DNA of 64,000 bases from Alkalispirochaeta americana (GCF_900156105.1 NZ_FTMS01000017.1:36963-100962); one strand, 5' to 3'. Shown: positions 25,523 through 35,051, counted from the first letter of the stretch. Translations and numbers: made by a program. Notes: generated by a model from the sequence alone, not told the origin.

Positions 25523-26254
25523 ATGCGAACGATCGCTCTTGATACGGGAAGCTCCATTTTGGCCATCGCTGCCGCCCGGGGGCACGAGATTGTGCAGATC
25601 CGGGAGCTTCCGCCGGAGTTCCGCCACATCGAGAACCTGACCCCTGCCCTGGAGGAGCTCCTCCGTGAGGTAGGTTGGTCTCCATCCTCTCTGGAAGCAC
25701 TGGTGGTGGCGGCAGGGCCGGGAAGCTTCACCGGATTGCGGGTTGGCATGGCCGCCGCCAAGGGGCTGGCCCTGGCCTGCGGAGCGCCGGTCGTCTCGGT
25801 TGATTCCCTGGAAGCCCTGGCAGCAACCGAAACAGCAGCAGATCCGGCCTTCCAGGGACTCCTGGTGCCGGTGATAGACGCCCGCAAGGCCCGGCTCTAC
25901 GGAGCGCTCTTTCAGCAGGATGCGGCAGATCAGGAACTGCCCGGACGATTCCTGGAAAACAGCGATCTCCCGCCCCGGGAGCTGGCCCGGGCCATAACCG
26001 CTCGGAATCCTCGGCGATGGAAGCTCACGGGAGCCCTAGACCCGGAGGTTCTCTCGCCCCACATGCCCCGGGAGATCCTTGAGCGACAACTGCCTGCTCG
26101 TCATCCCCGGGCATCCTCGGCCCTGCCCGGCCTGGTGAGGTGCGGTGCAGCACGGCTCCGGCAGAATCAGGTCGACGATCCCTACGCCGGCCCGGCCTAT
26201 CTCCGTGCAGGTGATGTGGGAGAGGCCAAGAACTATCCCCGCTTTTCGGGGTGA
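25523..26254 (+). CDS. tsaB: tRNA threonylcarbamoyladenosine biosynthesis protein TsaB
   Basis: A 243-residue ASKHA-fold protein. The N-terminal strand MRTIALDTGSSILAIAAARG and the VVAAGPGSFTGLRVGMAAAK block are diagnostic. It forms the TsaBDE complex that attaches threonylcarbamoyl to A37 of ANN-decoding tRNAs. It follows tsaE by 3 bases and is convergent with csrA. Confidence 0.93.
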   Translation: MRTIALDTGSSILAIAAARGHEIVQIRELPPEFRHIENLTPALEELLREVGWSPSSLEALVVAAGPGSFTGLRVGMAAAKGLALACGAPVVSVDSLEALAATETAADPAFQGLLVPVIDARKARLYGALFQQDAADQELPGRFLENSDLPPRELARAITARNPRRWKLTGALDPEVLSPHMPREILERQLPARHPRASSALPGLVRCGAARLRQNQVDDPYAGPAYLRAGDVGEAKNYPRFSG

Positions 26255-26286
26255 GTCCCGGCTGATCCCCGGAAGAGGCCAACGGA

Positions 26287-26514
26287 CTAGGGGGAGATCA
26301 AATCGGAGAGCCCCGAGAGATCGTCCGGGGCCGAGCGGGCAGCCGCCTCGTTTTCAGCCTGGATCGCTTCGAAAACTTCCCGGCGATAGACCTTTACCGA
26401 CTCGGGGGCGACAATCCCCAGCTTGACCTGATCACCGCGAATCTCCACCACCGATATCTCGATATCGGAGCCGATCATGATTCGCTCTTTGGTCTTTCGC
26501 GCAAGAATAAGCAC
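26287..26514 (-). CDS. csrA: Carbon storage regulator CsrA (translational regulator)
   Basis: A 75-residue CsrA. The core MLILARKTKERIMIGSDIEI, VKLGIVAPESVKVYRREV is complete, including the Arg in VYRREV that contacts RNA. A 20-residue tail follows. CsrA dimers bind GGA in hairpin loops and block ribosome access. It is last in the flgN-flgK-flgL-fliW-csrA run, three bases after fliW. The two flagellin leaders in this window are attractive targets. Confidence 0.97.
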   Translation of the reverse strand: MLILARKTKERIMIGSDIEISVVEIRGDQVKLGIVAPESVKVYRREVFEAIQAENEAAARSAPDDLSGLSDLISP

Positions 26515-26517
26515 GGC

Positions 26518-26958
26518 CTACCCCTTTCCCAGGAGAGAGTGCTGAAGCCCCCAGCGCGAGTCCAGGGAGATCGCCTGCCGACCCAGCCTGTCGCGGCGAT
26601 TCACGATGAGCGGCCCCTGGAGATTGCAGGTCGCCCGCCGGTCGTCTCCCTCTCGTGCAATGGTGACGATCGCAAAAACCAGGAGGTCGTCAAAATCGGG
26701 CTTTCCGATTTCGGCAAGATCCTCGGGGTCTATATCAAGTTCGTACCGGGACTCCACCAGGTAGGGGTTCACCAGAATAAAAGCCAGCTCCCGATCCTCC
26801 AGGCTTTGGAGCCAGAGGAAGGGCTTGTGCACGGCATCCAGCAGGGCATACCGCCGAAACCGCTCGAAACCAAAGAGACCGGCCGGAAAATGAATCAGCT
26901 GTTTCTCCTGAACCGTGACCGTCCCGTAGGGTTTGCTCTCGATCGTTACATCCGTCAT
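26518..26958 (-). CDS. fliW: Flagellar assembly factor FliW
   Basis: A 146-residue FliW, with blocks LIHFPAGLFGFERFRRYALL, FILVNPYLVESRYELDI and ATCNLQGPLIVNRRDRLGRQ. FliW binds either flagellin or CsrA; free flagellin releases CsrA to repress flagellin translation. The fliW-csrA adjacency is the standard arrangement. Confidence 0.96.
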   Translation of the reverse strand: MTDVTIESKPYGTVTVQEKQLIHFPAGLFGFERFRRYALLDAVHKPFLWLQSLEDRELAFILVNPYLVESRYELDIDPEDLAEIGKPDFDDLLVFAIVTIAREGDDRRATCNLQGPLIVNRRDRLGRQAISLDSRWGLQHSLLGKG

Positions 26959-26990
26959 CGTTATCGAACCTCGCTCACCAGCAGAATCGT

Positions 26991-28238
26991 CTACCGGAGA
27001 AAATCAAGCAGCGTGGGCTGGATGACCCGGGCAGAAACCCCCAGGGCAGCGCGATGGGTCATCTCCAGCATCTTCAAATCGGTAATTGCCTCGGCAAAAT
27101 CCACGTCGGTGAGGCGGGAATCCTGGCCTTTCACGTCGAGGATTTCCATATCGTTGCGCTTGTAGCTCCCCTCGAGACGAGCGTTGACTGCACCAATTTT
27201 CCCCAGCGTGCCGAACATTGAATCCAGGGAGCTATCCACAGCGCGAAGCCCCCGGGAGCCGATAGCTTCCTGATCGCCGCTCATCATCTGATCCCGAAGA
27301 GCTATGAGGGAATCAAAGACTGACCCTCCCGAGACCCTCGCCGAGGGAGCGATATTTCCGGGAGGCCGGTCCTCGCCGGACGCGATGAGTCCCAGATCCT
27401 GCAGGACCTGCGATCCCGGTCCATCCTGGAGCCAGATTTGCCGGGGACTGGTCCCCTCGATTACCAGGCTTGAATGAACAGGATCCAGGCGCGCCCGCAC
27501 CCCCGCTCCGGCATCGTTGATCTTCTGGATCACCGAAAAGGCCGTGTCGCCTTCGCGGAGGGTAATATCCACGCCGTTCACGGAAAAGGTTCCATCCTGA
27601 TCAACCTGGTACTGCCGGGCATCCTGGCGGGACTGAATCTGCTGCGACTCGGCCCAAAAGACGCGGTTTCCCGGCAAGTTGGCTTCCACAAAGACATTTT
27701 CGCTGACTTCGGCCGACTGGGCCGTGATCGTTCCCTGGTAATGAACCTCGGTGATCATCCGCTGGTTGTCGCCAGTGACCATGCCCGTGAGAACCTGGAA
27801 GGGCTGCTGCTTTGTGCGGTCCCCCGAAAAGATCGTGGTGCCGTCGGAACCCCGGGCGTTTCCCAGCTCCACCATCTCCTGAAGAATCTCGTTTATCTCG
27901 TTCCCCATGTGCCGGAGGTCCTCGGGTGCATACGTGCCGTGCGCACCCTGGACAGCCAGTTCCCGCGCCCGCTGAAGGAGATCGACCGACCGCTGGACAT
28001 AGCCTTCGGCGATCTGGTTCCTGTCCTTGATGGTGCCGATGTTGTCGCCGAAACGCTCGAGGCGCACCGTATAGGAGCGATACCGCGTGGCGTGGGCAGC
28101 CGCCAGGGGATCGTCCCGCAAGTTGGTAATCCGCGACTGCGTGGCAACCTGATTCTGGAGCTGTTGCATTGCCCGGGTGCGTTCCCGCAGATAAAACTGC
28201 ATGGAGTCATTCGGCAAATTCGTGCTGATGCGTTGCAT
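26991..28238 (-). CDS. flgL: Flagellar hook-associated protein FlgL (HAP3)
   Basis: A 415-residue FlgL. The N-terminus MQRISTNLPNDSMQFYLRER and a flagellin-like C-terminal helix (KGQDSRLTDVDFAEAITDLK, ending VIQPTLLDFLR) match the family. It forms the hook-filament junction with FlgK. It starts 10 bases after the flgK stop. Confidence 0.93.
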   Translation of the reverse strand: MQRISTNLPNDSMQFYLRERTRAMQQLQNQVATQSRITNLRDDPLAAAHATRYRSYTVRLERFGDNIGTIKDRNQIAEGYVQRSVDLLQRARELAVQGAHGTYAPEDLRHMGNEINEILQEMVELGNARGSDGTTIFSGDRTKQQPFQVLTGMVTGDNQRMITEVHYQGTITAQSAEVSENVFVEANLPGNRVFWAESQQIQSRQDARQYQVDQDGTFSVNGVDITLREGDTAFSVIQKINDAGAGVRARLDPVHSSLVIEGTSPRQIWLQDGPGSQVLQDLGLIASGEDRPPGNIAPSARVSGGSVFDSLIALRDQMMSGDQEAIGSRGLRAVDSSLDSMFGTLGKIGAVNARLEGSYKRNDMEILDVKGQDSRLTDVDFAEAITDLKMLEMTHRAALGVSARVIQPTLLDFLR

Positions 28239-28248
28239 GGTTCTGCTC

Positions 28249-30156
28249 CTACGATCCGAGTCGGTTAATGATGGTATCGAGCATGCGATCCACCGTGGTG
28301 ATAAACCGTGCTGCCGCCTGGTAGCCGTGCTGGAACTTGATCATCTGGGCCAGTTCCTCGTCCAGGTTGACCCCGCTGATGGATTGCCGCAGATCGGTCA
28401 GGTCCTTTCGTATCCGTTCGCTGGTGCGCAGCGAAATCTCGGCCCGTTCTCCCTTGAGTCCCACCCGGGCCACGGAATCGGCAAAATAGTCGTCCAGCGT
28501 CTCTTCCCGACCAATGCCAACGGGGGTGTTTCGAATTTGGGCGATCGCCAGGGCAGCCCGGCCATCGCCGATCTCACCGGGTTCTCCAGCCACGGAGAAG
28601 GAGCTGGCGACACTCAGCGGCTCCCGCTGGACTTCGGGGTTAACGGCAATCCACCCCGAGGGGTTCTGCAGGGGGGCCACCGAATAGGACGGGCTCGCCC
28701 CCAGGGAGTTTTCACCCCGGAGCCCCAGGACGGCATCGGCTTGATTCCAGACAAAGGCCCCGGCAGGGCCGCTCTCGTTCAGAAGGCCCGAGTAGCCCGT
28801 CAGAAACTGCCCGCTGTCTTCAAGATGGCGCAGAACAAAATCGGGGGTGTCCCGATCGGCTGCTACAGTTCCTTTCAACTCGAGCTGCCCCGTGCGGTTG
28901 AGCCGGGCTGTGACCTCGGCGCCTGAATTATTGATTCGGGCGATCACATCTTCCACGGTGTCCCGGGCTCGATAGGGAACTTCGATGATCCCCCCCGGGG
29001 CAGCCCCGGAAGAGGCCGAGAGACGCAGGGTACCGGCCAGGCCAATTTGGGCTTTCCCGTCCAGGGAGTTGGCACCGCTGAGACGGAAGATATAACTATG
29101 ATCAAGCTCACCGTCCTGGTTTATATCGATGTTCCCCTGGGCATCCAGAACAGCCGGGTGTTCCACAAAAAAATCGACACCGCTCCGGCCGTTTACCCCG
29201 TAGCCCTCGCGGTGAATTTCGTTCACCAGGTCAGCCACGTTGACCACCAGCGTATCCAGCGCCTGGATTTCTTCCCGGAGATCCCGATCGCGCAGTTCCT
29301 GAAGGGCCCCCAGGGAGCCGCCCCGGAAGCGGATCGCCTCGCCACTGTGCTCCCAAACCACCTCGCTATAGCCGTTGTTCTGCCTGTTTGGTTCCAGATC
29401 AAAGGGCCGGGCGATTCGCCCCTGGACGATATGGTATCCTGCGGTGTATACGCTAAACTCGTCGGGGTTTCTCTCGTCCACAGTGATATCCAGGTGTTCG
29501 CTCAGACGATCCACCAGCAGATCTCTTCGGTCCAGGAGATCATTGGGGCTGTCTCCCGCGGCCCGGACCCGTACGATTTCCTTGTTCAGGTCGGAAATAT
29601 CCGAGATGAGGGTATTAATCTGCTTCACCCCGCCCCGTATCTCCTCTTCCACCATCGTCCTGATTCTGTCCAGGTTCTGATACCGGAGACGAACCCCCTC
29701 CACCAGAGCTTCCCCCCGCTGAAGAACCGCCTCGCGGGAGGCTCGCTGGTCAGGATAGAGCGAAAGTTCCTGCCACCCATCCCAGAAGCGATCCATAAGA
29801 CTTCGCACCGAGGAATCACCCGGTTCGTTGTAGACCTGCTCAAGCTGCAGGACGTAGCGCTCCCGCGTGGTCCAGTAGGACTCGTCCCCCAGGGCAGTGA
29901 TGATCCTTCGGTCCAGCAACTCGTCGCGGACCCGCTCAACCCGGGCGATATCAACACCCTGGCCGATCTGGCCGGGAGTCTCGGCACGGTTCAGTCCGGG
30001 CCGATAGAGGGGATGCGTCGGAGTAAACTCCACACGTTGACGGCTGTAGCCCTCGGTGGAGGCGTTTGTCAAGTTGTGACCTACGGTCTGAAGCGCTCGC
30101 TGGTGGGCCATGATGCCCCGTTTGCCCAGCTCCAGCCCGGAAAAGGTAGACTGCAT
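28249..30156 (-). CDS. flgK: Flagellar hook-associated protein FlgK (HAP1)
   Basis: A 635-residue FlgK. The N-terminal rod/hook motif FSGLELGKRGIMAHQRALQT, followed by VGHNLTNASTEGYSRQRVEF, is diagnostic. The C-terminal helix SGVNLDEELAQMIKFQHGYQ, AARFITTVDRMLDTIINRLG is the matching D0 element. It is secreted and forms the first junction ring after the hook. Confidence 0.96.
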   Translation of the reverse strand: MQSTFSGLELGKRGIMAHQRALQTVGHNLTNASTEGYSRQRVEFTPTHPLYRPGLNRAETPGQIGQGVDIARVERVRDELLDRRIITALGDESYWTTRERYVLQLEQVYNEPGDSSVRSLMDRFWDGWQELSLYPDQRASREAVLQRGEALVEGVRLRYQNLDRIRTMVEEEIRGGVKQINTLISDISDLNKEIVRVRAAGDSPNDLLDRRDLLVDRLSEHLDITVDERNPDEFSVYTAGYHIVQGRIARPFDLEPNRQNNGYSEVVWEHSGEAIRFRGGSLGALQELRDRDLREEIQALDTLVVNVADLVNEIHREGYGVNGRSGVDFFVEHPAVLDAQGNIDINQDGELDHSYIFRLSGANSLDGKAQIGLAGTLRLSASSGAAPGGIIEVPYRARDTVEDVIARINNSGAEVTARLNRTGQLELKGTVAADRDTPDFVLRHLEDSGQFLTGYSGLLNESGPAGAFVWNQADAVLGLRGENSLGASPSYSVAPLQNPSGWIAVNPEVQREPLSVASSFSVAGEPGEIGDGRAALAIAQIRNTPVGIGREETLDDYFADSVARVGLKGERAEISLRTSERIRKDLTDLRQSISGVNLDEELAQMIKFQHGYQAAARFITTVDRMLDTIINRLGS

Positions 30157-30175
30157 TAGTTCCCCCCTGTACCCT

Positions 30176-30700
30176 TCACTGGTGGTGATTCACCATCAGG
30201 GCCGTTCCCGCTGTTTCGGCACCCATATTCCCCTGACCGGTACGGGAATAGCCAGGAGCAGCCCATTCGGGAAAGAGTTCTCTCAAAACCTCACGGTTTG
30301 TCGCCATGGAGGAGCGCAGGTACGTGTCCATCGAGGCAGTGTTGCTCTGGAGACGGAGAACAGCCACCTTCAGAGCCCGGTAGGCCTCGCTCACATCGGC
30401 CCGAATCTCCCGGGGAAGTTTCGCCAGAATCGCTGCCAGAGACCTCCCGGTCTCTGCGGCCTGAGCCAGGTCATGAAAGGCCTGATCCCGTTCGTTCTCG
30501 ATCCCGGCAAGGGCCTCACCCAGGGGATGAAGCTCTTCCAGGAGTTCCTCCAGGCGATCCCAATCCCGACGAAGAACCTCCGTCTGCAATGCCTTCTGGT
30601 GGACCGTAAGTTGATCCAGCAACGAGGTCTGACGCTGGAGACACTCCAGCAGGCGGGCCGCCCGGGCCGGAATCATGGGCTGATCTGCAGAACTCTTCAC
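30176..30700 (-). CDS. flgN: FlgN-like flagellar export chaperone
   Basis: A 174-residue, helix-rich, Leu/Glu-rich protein directly before flgK, where the FlgK/FlgL chaperone FlgN normally lies. The start chosen is GTG at 30700, which has GGAGG five bases upstream; the ATG at 30676 is an alternative without a site. The C-terminus is Gly/Asn/His rich and non-helical. Sequence motifs of FlgN are weak, so the name rests on context and helical pattern. Confidence 0.72.
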   Translation of the reverse strand: MKSSADQPMIPARAARLLECLQRQTSLLDQLTVHQKALQTEVLRRDWDRLEELLEELHPLGEALAGIENERDQAFHDLAQAAETGRSLAAILAKLPREIRADVSEAYRALKVAVLRLQSNTASMDTYLRSSMATNREVLRELFPEWAAPGYSRTGQGNMGAETAGTALMVNHHQ

Positions 30701-30719
30701 CTGTTCCTCCACCCTTTCC

Positions 30720-30747
30720 TTATCGACGGAACAGGAACGTTCATTTA
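30720..30747 (-). promoter_or_regulatory. Sigma-28-like promoter of the flgN-flgK-flgL-fliW-csrA operon
   Basis: On the minus strand TAAA (30747-30744), 16 bases, GTCGATAA (30727-30720). The -10 matches GCCGATAA at 7 of 8 positions, with spacing one base longer than usual. It would give a leader of about a dozen bases ending in GGAGG-AACAG-GTG, consistent with the chosen flgN start. Confidence 0.6.
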
Positions 30748-30823
30748 ATCCTCTTCCTGCGATTGTGCGTTGATTCCAGAGGTGGCATACTATGGGTGAA
30801 CCTATTCTGAGAAGGGAGCAACC

Positions 30824-31246
30824 ATGACTATTACTGATCTGATACCACATAGAGATCCTTTCCTCTTTGTTGACAACCTGGAGACGGTCTCCGAGAAGGA
30901 GATCGTTGGAACGGTCACTTTTGGGCCGGAGCGCCCCTTTTTTGCCGGCCATTTTCCTGACTACCCCGTGGTGCCGGGTGTTGTCCTGGTGGAGAGCATG
31001 GCTCAATGCGGCGGGGCCGGTGTGCGGCAACTGGGCGTCCTGGGAGAGAAACTTTTCTTCCTTGCATCGATTCAGGGTGTCAAGTTTCGTCGCCAGGTAC
31101 GACCCGGCGAGACGGTGCGCATGACCGTTACCAACCAGCGGATCAGCCCGCGAATGCTCCGGCAATCAGGGGTGGCTACCGTGGATAGCGAGGTTGCCTG
31201 CGAGGCAGAGTGGATGTGCCTGGTGGGAGATGCACCAGCCTCATGA
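30824..31246 (+). CDS. fabZ: 3-hydroxyacyl-ACP dehydratase FabZ
   Basis: A 140-residue hot-dog-fold dehydratase of fatty acid synthesis. It has LIPHRDPFLFVD, GHFPDYPVVPGVVLVESMAQ (catalytic His and Glu) and FRRQVRPGETV. The ATG follows AAGGGAG. Its stop overlaps the start of the acyl-CoA ligase gene (ATGA), so the two are coupled. Confidence 0.94.
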   Translation: MTITDLIPHRDPFLFVDNLETVSEKEIVGTVTFGPERPFFAGHFPDYPVVPGVVLVESMAQCGGAGVRQLGVLGEKLFFLASIQGVKFRRQVRPGETVRMTVTNQRISPRMLRQSGVATVDSEVACEAEWMCLVGDAPAS

Positions 31247-33147
31247 AACCCAGAGAAACAATTCCGAAGCGCCTGCGAGAACGGGCACAACAGCACGCCC
31301 AGCGCCCCTTCAGCTGGAGCAAGGACGAGAGCAACGTCTTCCAGGCAACCTCCTTCGGCGAGATGTGGCAGCTGGTCACGGCCCTGGCCTGGGGGTTCCG
31401 CGATTTAGGGGTTTCCCGGGGAGATCACGTGGGAATCATCAGCCACAACCGACGGGAGTGGCTCTTTACCGACCTGGCTATCCTGGCCCTGGGAGCAGCC
31501 GATGTCCCCCGGGGATCCGATTCCACCGCCGATGAGGTTGGCTATATCCTGCACCACGCCGACTGCAAGATAGTGATCGCCGAAGACCCGGCGCAGTGTG
31601 AAAAGATTCTCTCCCGCCAGGGTAATCTCCCCCTGCTGGAAAAGATCATCCTCTTTGATGATTACCAGACGCCCCGGGATCGCCCGGCACCTCAGGGAAT
31701 AGAGCTGATACCCTGGCAGGAGGTTCTGGACCGGGGGAACGCCGCCGGCCAGGAGGGTCGCCGGGAGATCGAAGAAGAGGTCGATGCCGGAGATTCCGAC
31801 GATGTGGCAACACTTCTGTATACATCGGGAACCACGGGAGAGCCCAAGGGGGTCATGCTCACCCACCGGTCTTTCCTCTTTCAGATGGACCGGATCGTGG
31901 ATATCCTTTTCCTGAAGCCTCACGATATTTTCATGACCGTCCTGCCTATCTGGCACTCCTTCGAGCGGGCGATCGAGTATATCTGCCTGAACTACGGGAC
32001 CAGCCTGGCCTATTCAAAACCGATCGGGAAGGTCATGCTGGCCGATATGGCTCGCCTCCGGCCGGCCTGGATCACCTCGGTGCCACGAATCTGGGAGGGC
32101 ATCCGCTCGGCGGTGCTGCGAAACGTGAGCACCCAGAGCCCTCTGCGGCAAGCGATGTTCTATTTTTTCCTGGGGGTGAGCGAGATGCATTCCGGAGCAT
32201 ATAATGCTGTACGGGGACGGATACCCCAGTTTCAGCGGCGCTCACGGATTATCGATGCCCTGGTCGCGATGGTCCCCCTGGTGATACTCACCCCTTTCTG
32301 GTTTCTGGGAGATCTTCTGGTTTTTCGCAAGATACGCCAGCGTCTGGGTGGGCGCTTTGTTGCGGGCGTCGCCGGCGGAGGAGCCCTCCCCCCCCATGTG
32401 GACCAGTTCTTCCGGGCCGTGGGCATCACCGTCCTTGAGGGCTACGGTCTCACCGAAACAGGGCCGGTCCTTTCGGTTCGCCTCCAGAAAAACCCCATCC
32501 CCGGAACGGTGGGCCCCCTTCTTCCCGACATCGAGTACCGGGTGATCGACGAGAAGGGCCGGGAAGTTGGCCCCGGCGAGAAAGGCGAGCTTCACGTGAA
32601 GAGCCCCCAGGTTATGCTGGGCTATTACAAGAAACCTGAACTCACCGCTGAAGTTCTCCAGGAGGGGTGGCTAAAAACGGGGGATCTGGTGGTTTTTACC
32701 CATACCGGCGATTTCAGGATCGTGGGGCGCTCCAAAGAAACGATCGTCCTCCTGGGGGGCGAGAACGTGGAGCCCCAGCCGATAGAAGAGGCGATTCTCC
32801 AGTCTGACTACATCGATCAGGTGATGGTGGTAGGGCAAGACCAGAAGTTTCTGGGAGCGCTCATCGTTCCAAACGAGGAGTTGCTGCAAAAGCTGGCCCA
32901 GGAGCTGGAGATCGACTACGTAGAGCGGGAAGAACTGCTGGAAAACGAGGCGATCCACTCGCACCTGAGCCAGCAGGTGAAGGAACGGGTGAACAGCAAA
33001 ACCGGCTTCAAAAGTTTTGAGCAGGTTTTCCGCATTCATCTCCTGCCCCGACCCTTTGAAGTGGGGGGAGAACTCACCCAGACCATGAAGATGCGCCGGA
33101 ACGTGATCGCCGAGAAGTACCGACGGCAAATCACCGCGCTTTTCTAG
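31243..33147 (+). CDS. Long-chain acyl-CoA/acyl-ACP synthetase, AMP-binding family
   Basis: A 634-residue ANL-superfamily ligase. The P-loop-like A3 motif is LLYTSGTTGEPKGVMLTH, followed by SVPRIWEG, EGYGLTETGP and the hinge/C-domain GRSKETIVLLGGENVEP. A hydrophobic stretch (residues about 345-375) may dock it on the membrane. It activates fatty acids as acyl-adenylates, then thioesters. Coupling with fabZ suggests recycling or activation of fatty acids for lipid synthesis. Acceptor (CoA or ACP) is not resolved. Confidence 0.92.
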   Translation: MKPRETIPKRLRERAQQHAQRPFSWSKDESNVFQATSFGEMWQLVTALAWGFRDLGVSRGDHVGIISHNRREWLFTDLAILALGAADVPRGSDSTADEVGYILHHADCKIVIAEDPAQCEKILSRQGNLPLLEKIILFDDYQTPRDRPAPQGIELIPWQEVLDRGNAAGQEGRREIEEEVDAGDSDDVATLLYTSGTTGEPKGVMLTHRSFLFQMDRIVDILFLKPHDIFMTVLPIWHSFERAIEYICLNYGTSLAYSKPIGKVMLADMARLRPAWITSVPRIWEGIRSAVLRNVSTQSPLRQAMFYFFLGVSEMHSGAYNAVRGRIPQFQRRSRIIDALVAMVPLVILTPFWFLGDLLVFRKIRQRLGGRFVAGVAGGGALPPHVDQFFRAVGITVLEGYGLTETGPVLSVRLQKNPIPGTVGPLLPDIEYRVIDEKGREVGPGEKGELHVKSPQVMLGYYKKPELTAEVLQEGWLKTGDLVVFTHTGDFRIVGRSKETIVLLGGENVEPQPIEEAILQSDYIDQVMVVGQDQKFLGALIVPNEELLQKLAQELEIDYVEREELLENEAIHSHLSQQVKERVNSKTGFKSFEQVFRIHLLPRPFEVGGELTQTMKMRRNVIAEKYRRQITALF

Positions 33148-33170
33148 ATACTGCCAGCCAGACCGTTCGC

Positions 33171-33196
33171 ATCCCCGGCCTGAAAGGGCCGGGGAT
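33171..33196. terminator. Hairpin between convergent genes
   Basis: ATCCCCGGCC (33171-33180) pairs perfectly with GGCCGGGGAT (33187-33196), 6-base loop, between the ends of the ligase and SPOR genes. There is no T-run on either strand, like the hairpin at 4896-4922. Confidence 0.5.
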
Positions 33197-33199
33197 CTC

Positions 33200-34945
33200 T
33201 CACCCTCTCACATCCTCACCGGGCCGGTTGTCCGGGGTGGTGCGCAAAAAGGCGTCCCGAAATCCCTGATTGCGAACCTGGTGCAACACCGTTCCCCGCT
33301 CGTCCGCCGAGAGGGGGCCTACAAAGACCCGGAATATTCCAGGACGGGGGCTCCCGTCTTGAAAGGTGACCGCCAGAGGAAGGTCCTCTCCACCGTTTTG
33401 CAGGATCCTCACCGCCCGGAGGGCACTCTCGTGCTCTCCCATGGCAGCAACCTGCACGTAGTGGGCACCGCTCTGAAGGCTATCTACCAGAGGCAACTCC
33501 CCAGGGACGGCCAAAGAGGGGGCCCCTTCTTCGGGGGTAACTTCTGGTTCGGGCACAGCCTCTGCCTCCGGGAGAGGCGAGGGTGCGGCCACGGCCGGTT
33601 TCATCTCGGGATCTTCCTCGGGATCTTCCGAATCCGGTACGTAGTCGGGGCTTCGAAACTCGGCCGGTTCCAGGGTTATCACCACGTCGGGAGAATAGGG
33701 AGTCACCTCATCGGCCGAGGGCTGGACCAGTTCGGGCAGTTCCGGTTCCTCGGGTTCGGCCTCGGGTTCCATCGCTATCTCGGGTTCGACCTCGGGGGGG
33801 GCAGCCTCAAGCTCCTCGGGTTCCCCGGGCGCTATCGCTATCTCGGGCGTGATCTCGGGTTCTCCTTCTCGGGGCACATCAGCCAGAGGAAGTTCGATGG
33901 CCACCTCGGGGGGGTGCGTTCCGGGGGGCGGCACCAGATGATCAGCCTCGTCCTTTTCGACAGGGGGTTCCCGATCCATGGCCTGCTTCGGTTCCATGGC
34001 CTGCTTCGGTTCCACGGTCGGCTTCGGTTCCACGGCGGGAAGCGCCACCAGGAGCGGTGCTTCACCCCGCAGAGCCCGGTCAACTTCAAGAATTCGTGCC
34101 GTCAAGGGATCCTCCCCCACCAGGGAATCGACAACTTCGGCTCGAGTAGCGGGAGCATCCCTGACGACCGCCTCTTCGGGCGCTTCAGGGAGCGTCAAGA
34201 CCACCCCGAGAGGAGCTCGCCCGAGGGGACGATCGGGAATCAGCGGTGGATCAAGCAACGGAACTGGCAGGACCTCCTCGTCCTCCCGAGGAGGAAGAGA
34301 GATATCGGGCAACACACCGTAGACGTCGGGACCCGGGAGCGCCTCACCCTCGACCTGGGCGACCTCCCGGGGAGGAAGCTCTACCTGCGGGGCAACAGTC
34401 TCCTCCGCCCGGGGAAGTGCCTCAGCCAGGGGTTGCTCGTCGGGAAGTGAGGGAGCGGGATCTGCAGGACGGACCTCCGCTTCGGGCTCGACCCGTCGGA
34501 CCAGATCGCCTCGAACATCTCTGTTGGGGTCTCCCAACTCTGCCGCAGGATTGATATCGGGATCGGGGTGAAAGGGGAGATCCTGATTCGGGTCCACCGC
34601 AGTCAATCCGGGCAGCCGTACCTGCCGGGCCGAGACAGAAACACTCTCACCGCGACGGAGACCCAGAGCACGAGCAGCATCATCGGAGAGGAGCATGAAG
34701 ACCCCGGGCTCATCCACGCGGGAAACCACCACCACTCGCACCGATTCTCCCGTTACCTCGCTGGTGACATCAACCATGGAGTTGAGAGGATGGGCATTGG
34801 ATCCCGCAAAGAGTCCCTCCGGCGGAAACTCTCCGTATCTGCCGACCACCGCCAGGCCACCCCGGCCGCTTTGGGCAGCCACAGGCAACGCAGCCACCAG
34901 AATAGCCGCAGTTATCGAGAGAAAGAAAATCCGTCGCATACTCAT
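33200..34945 (-). CDS. Exported SPOR-domain protein with long Pro/Glu-rich linker
   Basis: A 581-residue protein. Signal peptide (ILVAALPVAAQS). Residues 24-110 resemble a double-psi beta-barrel/RlpA-like module (VDVTSEVTGESVRVVVVSR, GLRRGESVSVSARQV). About 370 residues of low-complexity Pro/Glu/Ala follow. A C-terminal SPOR domain (HYVQVAAMGEHESALRAVRI, FRVFVGPLSADERGTV) binds denuded peptidoglycan at division sites. A role in cell-wall remodelling or septation is likely. The ATG at 34945 has AGAGGTGA upstream; 34939 is an alternative. The linker contains an 18-bp tandem repeat. Confidence 0.85.
   Translation of the reverse strand: MSMRRIFFLSITAAILVAALPVAAQSGRGGLAVVGRYGEFPPEGLFAGSNAHPLNSMVDVTSEVTGESVRVVVVSRVDEPGVFMLLSDDAARALGLRRGESVSVSARQVRLPGLTAVDPNQDLPFHPDPDINPAAELGDPNRDVRGDLVRRVEPEAEVRPADPAPSLPDEQPLAEALPRAEETVAPQVELPPREVAQVEGEALPGPDVYGVLPDISLPPREDEEVLPVPLLDPPLIPDRPLGRAPLGVVLTLPEAPEEAVVRDAPATRAEVVDSLVGEDPLTARILEVDRALRGEAPLLVALPAVEPKPTVEPKQAMEPKQAMDREPPVEKDEADHLVPPPGTHPPEVAIELPLADVPREGEPEITPEIAIAPGEPEELEAAPPEVEPEIAMEPEAEPEEPELPELVQPSADEVTPYSPDVVITLEPAEFRSPDYVPDSEDPEEDPEMKPAVAAPSPLPEAEAVPEPEVTPEEGAPSLAVPGELPLVDSLQSGAHYVQVAAMGEHESALRAVRILQNGGEDLPLAVTFQDGSPRPGIFRVFVGPLSADERGTVLHQVRNQGFRDAFLRTTPDNRPGEDVRG
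33975..34028 (-). repeat. Three 18-bp tandem units in the SPOR-protein linker
   Basis: The unit tccatggcctgcttcggt occurs twice exactly (33975-33992, 33993-34010) and once with changes (34011-34028), encoding the hexapeptide EPKQAM and a diverged copy. Slippage-prone linker DNA. Confidence 0.9.
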
Positions 34946-35051
34946 CTCCGTATCACCTCTGTAAGGAATCATCGGCAGGTGCGGGAAGGTCTTTAGAGAG
35001 GAGCCTCTCCAGTTGCGAATTGCCCGGGGCCGTGCTATTTTCTCAGGCACC

